From Sphingomonadales bacterium UBA6171 (GTDB taxonomy: Bacteria; Pseudomonadota; Alphaproteobacteria; Sphingomonadales; Sphingomonadaceae), in assembly GCA_002422985.1 (NCBI GenBank), contig DITZ01000117.1, positions 26,237-48,529 on the forward strand: a DNA stretch of 22,293 bases. The letters run 5' to 3'. The notes beneath the pieces were generated by a model that was not told the origin of the DNA, made no database searches, and was given only the letters and a program-made list of their open reading frames with translations. Below, in pieces: positions 8,385-13,991 of the stretch (positions are counted from its first letter, which is position 1; each line of letters opens with the position of its first letter). Made by a program: the position numbers and the translations under genes.

Positions 8385-9233
8385 TCAGCTTTCGGCGGTC
8401 AGCCAGGATGGGGTGAGCAGCTCGGCGGGGCTGCCATTCAGGGTCAAGGGCTGGTCGAGAAAGTCCATGCGGATCAGCGCCATCTGCAGATCGGCATGGC
8501 GCTGGCCGCGCAGCATTCCTGCTTCGCGATCGCCGGAAAGGACGGGGCCTTCAGCCGGGGCGTTTTCGGCGACCTGAAGGGGCAGAAGGCGTTTCCTGAG
8601 CTTGTCGCGGTGGTGCATCCGCGCGGTGTTTTCCTGCCCGGTGTAGCAGCCCTTGGTGAAGGACACGCCGTTCAGTTCGCGGCCGTTGGTTTCCAGCCAC
8701 AGCAGTTCGTCGTGGCCGATTTCATCCGCTTCGGGCAGGCCCAGCGGCAGGCGGTGCGCATGCCAGTCCGCCAGTGTCGCGTCTGTGACAGCCCCCGCCG
8801 GCGCAATCCATCGCTGGCCAGCCGCCGCCGGCGTAATCCAGCGCTGGCCGGCCGCCGCCGGCGCAATCCAGCGCTGGCCGGCCGCCGCCAGCCGCGGGTC
8901 CACCGGATGGGCGGATGCTTCGCCCCACCCCGCATAAACCGCCAGTTCCGCTGCCGGCGCGATCTCCATCTGGCGGCGCAGCCGGAACATCGTCAGCCGC
9001 TGCGCCAGCGCCGCCTGCCGATCCGCCGCCACATCGATCAGCACATCATCGCCATCGGCAAACAGGAACAGATCGAACAGCGCCTTGCCCTGCGGCGACA
9101 GCAGCCCGGCATAAAGCGGCGCGTCGGCGGTCAGCGCCTGCATGTCATTGGTGATCTGCCCCTGCAGAAACAGCCGCACATCGGGGCCGGAAAGGCGCAA
9201 CAGCGCGCGCTGGGCAAGGTGACAGCAGGGCAT
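8385..9233 (-). CDS. ygfZ: YgfZ/GcvT-like folate-binding protein with internal 10-residue repeats
   Basis: Tetrahydrofolate-binding protein of the YgfZ/IBA57 family, which supports assembly or repair of certain iron-sulfur enzymes in the cytoplasm. The 282 residues contain LRLSGPDVRLFLQGQITND at the N-terminus, LSPQGKALFD, and the family signature KGCYTGQE (residues 194-201) with the conserved Cys196. Residues 116-145 are three near-identical copies of AAAGQRWIAP, encoded by a 30-bp tandem repeat; the third copy runs directly into the normal GAVTDATLADWHAHRL segment, so the extra copies look like an in-frame expansion of one existing segment. The ATG at 9233 fits the family N-terminus and is preceded by GGAGG, though the spacing is only 2 bp. 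The divergent dihydroorotase-like gene starts 20 bp away. Confidence 0.87.
   Translation of the reverse strand: MPCCHLAQRALLRLSGPDVRLFLQGQITNDMQALTADAPLYAGLLSPQGKALFDLFLFADGDDVLIDVAADRQAALAQRLTMFRLRRQMEIAPAAELAVYAGWGEASAHPVDPRLAAAGQRWIAPAAAGQRWITPAAAGQRWIAPAGAVTDATLADWHAHRLPLGLPEADEIGHDELLWLETNGRELNGVSFTKGCYTGQENTARMHHRDKLRKRLLPLQVAENAPAEGPVLSGDREAGMLRGQRHADLQMALIRMDFLDQPLTLNGSPAELLTPSWLTAES
8791..8890. repeat. 30-bp tandem repeat, three copies plus a partial one, inside ygfZ
   Basis: Units at 8791-8820, 8821-8850 and 8851-8880, followed by 10 bases of a fourth (8881-8890). Copies two and three differ at one base; the first differs at a few more. The unit length is a multiple of three and keeps the ygfZ frame open. 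Each of copies two and three contains the palindrome CCAGCGCTGG. Confidence 0.95.
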
Positions 9234-9253
9234 CGCCTCCCTACATAAAGCCG

Positions 9254-10609
9254 ATGGAGCCATCGACAAGCCTTGACCTGATTCTGCGCAACGGCCAGGT
9301 CTTTCTGCCCGACGGTCTGGCGGATGCCGACATCGGAATCAGCGACGGCCGCATCGCCGCCATCCTGCCGCGCGGCGGCGGCGCGGCGGCCAGCGTGCGC
9401 GACTGCACCGGCCTTGCCATCCTGCCCGGCCTCATCGACACGCAGGTGCATTTCCGCGAGCCGGGGATGGAGCATAAGGAGGATCTGGAATCCGGCTCCC
9501 GCGCCGCCGTGCTCGGCGGCGTGACCGGCCTGTTCGAAATGCCCAACACCAGGCCGCTGACCGACACGGCCGAAGCGCTCGCCGAAAAGCTGCGCCGCGC
9601 GGCGGGGCGCATGTGGACGGACCATGGCTTTTATGTGGGCGCCACCAGCGCCAATGCCGAACAGCTGGGCGAGCTGGAAAAGCTGCCCGGCTGCTGCGGC
9701 ATCAAGATTTTCATGGGTGCCTCCACCGGCGATCTGCTGGTGCCGGATGATGAAACGCTGCTGCGCGTGCTGTCGCACGGCCGCCGCCGTGTCGCCATCC
9801 ATGCAGAGGATGAGCCGCGCATGATTGCCAGGATGGGGGAGCGTATCGAGGGCGACCCGCGCAGCCATCCCCTGTGGCGGGACGACGAGACCGCGCTGCT
9901 GGCGACCCGTCGCGCCATCGCCGCTGCACGCGCCACCGGCCGGCGGGTGCATATCCTGCACGTCACCACGCCGCAGGAGCTGGAATATCTGAGCCGGCAC
10001 AAGGATATCGCCTCGGTCGAGGTGACGCCGCAGCATCTGACGCTGGCGGCCGAGGATGCCTATCCCCGCCTTGGCACCCATGCGCAGATGAACCCGCCCA
10101 TCCGTTCCGAATGGCACCGGCAGGGCCTGTGGCACTGGCTGGGCCAGGGCGTGCCCGATGTGCTTGGTTCCGATCATGCGCCGCACACGCTGGAGGAAAA
10201 GGCCAGACCCTATCCTGCCAGTCCGTCGGGCATGCCCGGCGTGCAGACCATCGTGCCGCTGATGCTGAACCATGTGGCGGCCGGGCGCTTGAGCCTCGCC
10301 CGGCTGGTGGACATGATGGCCAGCGGCCCGGCGCGGCTGTTCGGCATCATCGGCAAGGGCCGGATTGCAGCCGGCTTTGACGCCGATTTCACCATCGTCG
10401 ATCTGAAGGCGCGCTGGACCATAAGGGAGGACTGGCTCGCCAGCCGCTGCGGATGGTCGCCCTTTACCGGCGCGGCGATTGTCGGCCGGCCCATCGGCAC
10501 CATCCTGCGCGGCCAGACGGTGATGTGGGATGGCGCGCTCGCCGCCGCCCCCACCGGCCGGCCGATCCGCTTCGAAGACACGGACTATCCGGGTAATCAT
10601 CACTATTAA
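9254..10609 (+). CDS. pyrC: Dihydroorotase-type cyclic amidohydrolase (QxH variant)
   Basis: Amidohydrolase-superfamily protein of 451 residues, most similar by motif to class I dihydroorotase, which closes carbamoyl aspartate to dihydroorotate in pyrimidine synthesis. Visible motifs are LPGLIDTQVHFREPG (residues 58-71), GGVTGLFEMPNTRP, the carbamylatable lysine in IKIFMGAS (Lys151), a metal His in AIHAEDE, another in HILHVTT, and the catalytic Asp in GSDHAPHT. The first metal-ligand His of the usual HxH is Gln64 (Q-V-H). This variant is common in an alphaproteobacterial subgroup annotated as dihydroorotase. Many of these genomes also carry a second pyrC by pyrB, so the physiological role here is less certain than the family. 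The start at 9254 has only a weak Shine-Dalgarno. pepA follows after 15 bp. Confidence 0.82.
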   Translation: MEPSTSLDLILRNGQVFLPDGLADADIGISDGRIAAILPRGGGAAASVRDCTGLAILPGLIDTQVHFREPGMEHKEDLESGSRAAVLGGVTGLFEMPNTRPLTDTAEALAEKLRRAAGRMWTDHGFYVGATSANAEQLGELEKLPGCCGIKIFMGASTGDLLVPDDETLLRVLSHGRRRVAIHAEDEPRMIARMGERIEGDPRSHPLWRDDETALLATRRAIAAARATGRRVHILHVTTPQELEYLSRHKDIASVEVTPQHLTLAAEDAYPRLGTHAQMNPPIRSEWHRQGLWHWLGQGVPDVLGSDHAPHTLEEKARPYPASPSGMPGVQTIVPLMLNHVAAGRLSLARLVDMMASGPARLFGIIGKGRIAAGFDADFTIVDLKARWTIREDWLASRCGWSPFTGAAIVGRPIGTILRGQTVMWDGALAAAPTGRPIRFEDTDYPGNHHY

Positions 10610-10624
10610 TTGCGGAGAAGGACA

Positions 10625-12130
10625 ATGGAACTGCTGATCGAAAGCAGCCGGACGGCGGATGCATCGGGCGCGCTGTTGCTGTTTGTGGGCGAAGGCGGCG
10701 TGCTGAGCGCCGGCGCGCGAGCGGCGGAAACGGCATCGGGCGGACAGCTGGGCCGGGCCATGAAGGCCGCGAATTTCACCGGCAAGAAGGGCAAAATCGT
10801 CGAACTGCTGGCACCGGCCGGCATGGGGGCGTCCCGCCTGCTGCTGGCCGGCATCGGTGATCCCGCCAAGGCCGACGCCCGCACCTTCGAGGATCTGGGC
10901 GGCGAGGCCGTCGCCCGCATCCAGACGAGCGAGGCCGCGCTTGCCGCCGATTTCACCGATCTCGCGGACCTCGCCGTCGGCCGCGATGTGGCGGCGGCGC
11001 ATTTCGCCCATGGCATGGAGCTGCGCGGCTATCGCCATGATCGCTATCGCACCAGGCTCAAAGACGAGCAGAAGGCAAAGCTCGGCAGCATCACGCTGAT
11101 CGGCGTGCCGGACAGCACCGCGGCATTGGCCGGCAGGCTGCAAAAAGTCGCCGATGGCGTCGCCTTTGCCAAGGAACTGATTACCGAGCCGGGCAATATC
11201 ATCTATCCGGAAAGCTTCGTCGCGCGCGTGCAGGAGCGGGTGGCCGGCCTTGGCATAACGGTAACGGTGCTGGACGAGAAGCAACTGGCGGCACTGGGTG
11301 CCGGCTCCATGCTGGGCGTGGGTCAGGGCTCCGCCCGCCCGCCGCGCCTGCTGGCGATGGAATGGAACGGCACCGGCAATCCCGATGCCACGCCGCTGGC
11401 GCTGATCGGCAAGGGCGTCACCTTCGACTCCGGCGGCATCTCGCTGAAGCCGGGACCGGGGATGGAGGATATGAAGTGGGACATGGGCGGCGCGGGTGCC
11501 GTCGCCGGCATCATGGTGGCGCTTGCCGGGCGCAAGGCGAAGGCGCGGGTGATCGGCGTCTGCGGGCTGGTGGAGAATATGCCCGACGGCAATGCCCAGC
11601 GCCCCGGTGACATCGTGACCAGCATGTCGGGCCAGACGGTGGAAGTGCTGAACACCGACGCCGAAGGCCGGCTGGTGCTGAACGACTGCATGACCTGGAC
11701 GCAGCGCACCTATAAACCCAAAGTGATGCTGGATTTCGCCACCTTGACCGGTGCCATCATCGTCAGCCTCGCCCACCAATATGCCGGCGTGTTCAGCAAC
11801 GCGGATTCCCTGTGGGAAAAGCTGGACGCGGCGGGCAAGGCGGTGAACGATCTGGTCTGGCGGCAGCCGCTTTCCGAACCCGGCGGCCATTATGACCAGA
11901 TGATCGATTCCACCATCGCCGACATGAAGAATATTGGGCCGCGTGAGGCCGGCTCCATCACGGCGGCGCAGTTTCTGCAACGCTATGTCGAAGAAGGTGT
12001 CGAATGGGCGCATATCGACATCGCCGGTGCCGTGTGGCGGCCCAAGGCCGGCCCGCTGCATGACAAGGGCGCAACCGGCTTTGGCGTGCGGCTGATCGAC
12101 CGGCTGGTGGCCGAGCATTTCGAGGGCTGA
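10625..12130 (+). CDS. pepA: Leucyl aminopeptidase (M17, PepA)
   Basis: Cytoplasmic hexameric dizinc/manganese aminopeptidase that removes N-terminal residues from peptides; E. coli PepA also binds DNA in Xer recombination. The 501 residues contain an N-terminal macrodomain-like part (about 1-165) and the catalytic part with IGKGVTFDSGGISLKPG, MKWDMGGAGAV and the M17 signature NTDAEGRLVLND (about residues 343-354). Catalytic Lys, metal Asp/Glu and the Arg of EGRL are all present. The ATG at 10625 is preferred over a TTG at 10610 because GGAGAAGG lies at 10613-10620. It is followed after 2 bp by holC, an arrangement also seen in E. coli (pepA-holC), suggesting one transcript. Confidence 0.96.
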   Translation: MELLIESSRTADASGALLLFVGEGGVLSAGARAAETASGGQLGRAMKAANFTGKKGKIVELLAPAGMGASRLLLAGIGDPAKADARTFEDLGGEAVARIQTSEAALAADFTDLADLAVGRDVAAAHFAHGMELRGYRHDRYRTRLKDEQKAKLGSITLIGVPDSTAALAGRLQKVADGVAFAKELITEPGNIIYPESFVARVQERVAGLGITVTVLDEKQLAALGAGSMLGVGQGSARPPRLLAMEWNGTGNPDATPLALIGKGVTFDSGGISLKPGPGMEDMKWDMGGAGAVAGIMVALAGRKAKARVIGVCGLVENMPDGNAQRPGDIVTSMSGQTVEVLNTDAEGRLVLNDCMTWTQRTYKPKVMLDFATLTGAIIVSLAHQYAGVFSNADSLWEKLDAAGKAVNDLVWRQPLSEPGGHYDQMIDSTIADMKNIGPREAGSITAAQFLQRYVEEGVEWAHIDIAGAVWRPKAGPLHDKGATGFGVRLIDRLVAEHFEG

Positions 12131-12132
12131 TC

Positions 12133-12636
12133 TTGCCAGTTGAGATCGGCTTTTATCACTGCACGCGCGCGCCCATGGCCGAAGTGGCCGTGCGGCTGGC
12201 CGCCAAGGCCTATGCCGCCGGCCAGCGCCTGCTGGTGCTGGGAGACGCGGCCGAACTGGCGGCGCTGGATCTGGCGCTGTGGACCCAAAGCAAGGCCAGC
12301 TTCATCGCGCACGGGCTGGCGGGCGGCCCGCATGATGCCGCCCAGCCCATCCTGCTGTCACCCCGGCTGGAGCTGGTGAATAGGGCCAGCCGGCTGGAGC
12401 CGGTAAATGGAGCCAACCGGCTGGAGCCGGTAAATGGAGCACGCGTGTTGCTGCTGCTGGGCCATGGCCTGCCGCCGGAGTTCGACGGGCTGGACCGGCT
12501 GCTGAACCTGTTCGACGATGGCATGCCCTCGCACGCACGGGCACGCGCAGACTGGAAAGCCATCGGCACCCGCCATGGCGTGGAACGCAGCTATTGGCAG
12601 CAAAGCATCCGCGGCGGGTGGGAGAAGAAGGCCTGA
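12133..12636 (+). CDS. holC: DNA polymerase III chi subunit with internal 9-residue repeats
   Basis: HolC, the clamp-loader-associated subunit that bridges DNA polymerase III to single-stranded DNA-binding protein. The 167 residues show the family pattern: IGFYHCTRAP at the N-terminus, AAKAYAAGQRLLVLGD, LDLALWTQSKASFIAHGLAG, QPILLS, then VLLLLGHGLPPEF and a C-terminal WKAIGTRHG segment. Between QPILLS and VLLLLG, residues 78-104 are three copies of a nine-residue unit (RLELVNRAS, RLEPVNGAN, RLEPVNGAR) where HolC normally has one short loop ending NGA; it is an in-frame tandem expansion. No ATG is available, so the start is TTG at 12133, 2 bp after the pepA stop. The gene ends before a 170-bp convergent gap. 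Confidence 0.88.
   Translation: MPVEIGFYHCTRAPMAEVAVRLAAKAYAAGQRLLVLGDAAELAALDLALWTQSKASFIAHGLAGGPHDAAQPILLSPRLELVNRASRLEPVNGANRLEPVNGARVLLLLGHGLPPEFDGLDRLLNLFDDGMPSHARARADWKAIGTRHGVERSYWQQSIRGGWEKKA
12364..12444. repeat. 27-bp tandem repeat, three copies, inside holC
   Basis: Units at 12364-12390, 12391-12417 and 12418-12444. Copies two and three are nearly identical and copy one is more diverged. The junction of units contains the inverted repeat CCGGCT-GG-AGCCGG. The period is a multiple of three, so the frame is kept. Confidence 0.95.
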
Positions 12637-12759
12637 ACATCCGCAACCGCCGCTGACCCCAAAACCCGACCTGTCCCAAAATACCCAAAGCAGCGCCGCC
12701 ATGCTCACCCCGTCAGAAAAGCGGCGAAAAAAACGGCATGGCCATCGCTGGCCCCGCCT

Positions 12760-12796
12760 GCGCCTTTGCCGCGCCAAAGTCCCGCGGCAAAGGCGC
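12760..12796. terminator. Perfect 14-bp-arm hairpin between convergent holC and superoxide dismutase genes
   Basis: GCGCCTTTGCCGCG (12760-12773) is repeated in perfect inverted orientation at 12783-12796 around a 9-base loop. It lies just downstream of the superoxide dismutase stop codon and 120 bp after holC. Neither strand has a T tract directly after the stem; an A7 run at 12727-12733 reads as T7 on the reverse strand but is 26 bases away. It may stop transcription or protect a 3' end; it is not a classic intrinsic terminator. Confidence 0.5.
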
Positions 12797-12806
12797 TGAA
12801 GTCAGC

Positions 12807-13514
12807 CTAGCGGGCGCTCGCCGCGTCGAACAGCTCGTTCACCCGGCCCCAGTTCACCACATCCCACCATTTGCCCAGATATTCGCCGCGCCGGTTGCGG
12901 TAACTCAGATAATAGGCATGTTCCCACACATCATTGGCCAGGATCGGCTTGCCCTTCACCGCCGCCACATCCATCAGCGGATTGTCCTGATTGGGCGTGG
13001 ACGTTACCGCCAGCGTGCCATCCGGCCGCATGACCAGCCAGGCCCAGCCGGAACCGAACTGCGACAGGCCGGCCTGCTGGAAGGCCGCCTTGAACTTATC
13101 CATGCTGCCAAACTGCTTGTCGATGGCGGCAACCAGCCGGGGCGACGGCGCACCACGCTGGCCTTCCGGTGCCATCAGGCCCCAGAAGAAGCGGTGGTTC
13201 CAATGGCCGCCGCCATTGTTGCGCACCACCATGGGCAGGGTGGAGGCCCGCGCCAGCAGCGCCTCCAGGCTCTGGCCCTGGAGCGTCGGGTCCGCCGCCA
13301 CCGCCTTGTTCAGATTGTCCACATAGGCCTTGTGGTGCAGCCCGTGGTGCAGCCGCATCGTCTCCTCATCTATCACCGGCGCGAGCGCGGCATAATCATA
13401 GGGCAGCGCATCCAGCACAAAGGCCGGTGCCACCGGCCGGGTCTGGGCAACGGCCGCAGAAGCGAGGATGGCGGGTGTCGCCGTGGCGAGGAGGATAGCT
13501 GTCAACAGGCGCAT
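12807..13514 (-). CDS. Exported Fe/Mn-family superoxide dismutase, Mn-type residues
   Basis: Superoxide dismutase of the Fe/Mn family (235 residues) that dismutates superoxide to hydrogen peroxide and oxygen. Residues 1-24 are a signal peptide (MRLLTAILLA, cleavage after SAAVAQ), so it should act in the periplasm or outside the cell, unlike the usual cytoplasmic enzyme. The mature domain opens with LDALPYDY. The four metal ligands are visible: His56 in RLHHGLHH, His107 in GGHWNHRFFW, and Asp195 and His199 in DVWEHAYYL. Gly in GGH and Gln176 in PNQD are the pattern of manganese or cambialistic enzymes rather than strict iron ones. Downstream on the same strand is the 14-bp-arm hairpin; upstream, 78 bp away, is the lipoyl-domain gene. 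Confidence 0.93.
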   Translation of the reverse strand: MRLLTAILLATATPAILASAAVAQTRPVAPAFVLDALPYDYAALAPVIDEETMRLHHGLHHKAYVDNLNKAVAADPTLQGQSLEALLARASTLPMVVRNNGGGHWNHRFFWGLMAPEGQRGAPSPRLVAAIDKQFGSMDKFKAAFQQAGLSQFGSGWAWLVMRPDGTLAVTSTPNQDNPLMDVAAVKGKPILANDVWEHAYYLSYRNRRGEYLGKWWDVVNWGRVNELFDAASAR

Positions 13515-13592
13515 GGAGAGGCTTTCAGCAATTGACGGGCAACAGGTTTAGGGCATCCGGCCCATCTATCCAAGCACCCATCCGCAGAAAAC

Positions 13593-13829
13593 TCAGCCGA
13601 TGGCCGCCACCTGGTCGCCCTTATACACCAGCGCGTCCGATGCCGCCACAATGGCAAGCGCGCCGGCCACCGGTGCCTGCAATTCCAGCGTCACCTTCTC
13701 CACCACCAATTCGGCGATCACATCGCCGGCCGCCACCTGCGCGCCGTCTGCCAGCAGCCATAACAGGGTCGCGCCCGTCCGGTCGTCCTCGTCCCAGAGG
13801 TCGGCGGGGATGGTAACGGCGGTGGGCAT
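13593..13829 (-). CDS. Stand-alone lipoyl/biotinyl-domain protein
   Basis: A 78-residue protein that consists of nothing but a single lipoyl-type beta-barrel. The modification loop reads VVEKVTLELQAPVAG, with the predicted lipoyl-lysine in EKV flanked as in the E2 subunits of 2-oxoacid dehydrogenases. The region before it (DDRTGATLLWLLADGAQVAAGDVIAEL) and after it (GALAIVAASDALVYKGDQVAAIG) completes the domain; no catalytic or subunit-binding domain is attached. It may be a free swinging-arm carrier used by a dehydrogenase or lipoate-linked system encoded elsewhere. The ATG at 13829 follows AAGGA at a suitable distance on the reverse strand. It is divergent from the protease-nuclease gene and upstream of the superoxide dismutase, with no evident metabolic partner. 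Lipoylation rather than biotinylation is inferred from the absence of MKM. Confidence 0.82.
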   Translation of the reverse strand: MPTAVTIPADLWDEDDRTGATLLWLLADGAQVAAGDVIAELVVEKVTLELQAPVAGALAIVAASDALVYKGDQVAAIG

Positions 13830-13888
13830 GGGCGATATTCCTTGTTGTTGGCTGAGCCCTGGAAGCATTCGGCCCGCGCATTGCAATA

Positions 13889-13894
13889 TATAAT
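13889..13894 (+). promoter_or_regulatory. Candidate -10 element in an AT-rich island
   Basis: A perfect TATAAT sits in the AT-rich stretch ATTGCAATATATAATGC (13880-13896) within otherwise G+C-rich DNA, in the 162-bp gap between the divergent lipoyl gene and the protease-nuclease gene. The same island reads TATATT on the reverse strand and so could serve either gene. No good -35 lies 16-18 bp upstream. ATTGCAAT is itself a palindrome. Confidence 0.35.
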
Positions 13895-13936
13895 GCGGCC
13901 GGACGCTGCGCCGCCTCTCGCTTTGGGCAGCAGGGC

Positions 13937-13965
13937 AAGACGGCGGGATGCGGCTCTGCTATCCT
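13937..13965 (+). promoter_or_regulatory. Candidate promoter of the protease-nuclease gene (extended -10)
   Basis: TGCTATCCT (13957-13965) has the extended -10 form TGnTATnnT. AAGACG at 13937-13942, spaced 17 bp from TATCCT, is a partial -35 match. Transcription would start near 13972, about 20 bases before the GTG at 13992, leaving room for the ribosome binding site GGGAG at 13981-13985. Confidence 0.35.
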
Positions 13966-13991
13966 CCGGCAGGGCAAAAAGGGAGTGTGGC

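Noticed and set aside
8329..8577. Small forward open frame of 82 codons after the PEP-CTERM gene
   Set aside because: It overlaps the 3' part of the reverse ygfZ gene and has no ribosome binding site or recognisable motif.
9131..12118. A 995-codon open frame on the reverse strand, opposite the dihydroorotase-like and pepA genes
   Set aside because: Same antisense composition with no domain; the forward genes are unmistakable. Its last residues run into the true ygfZ frame's region but in a different frame.
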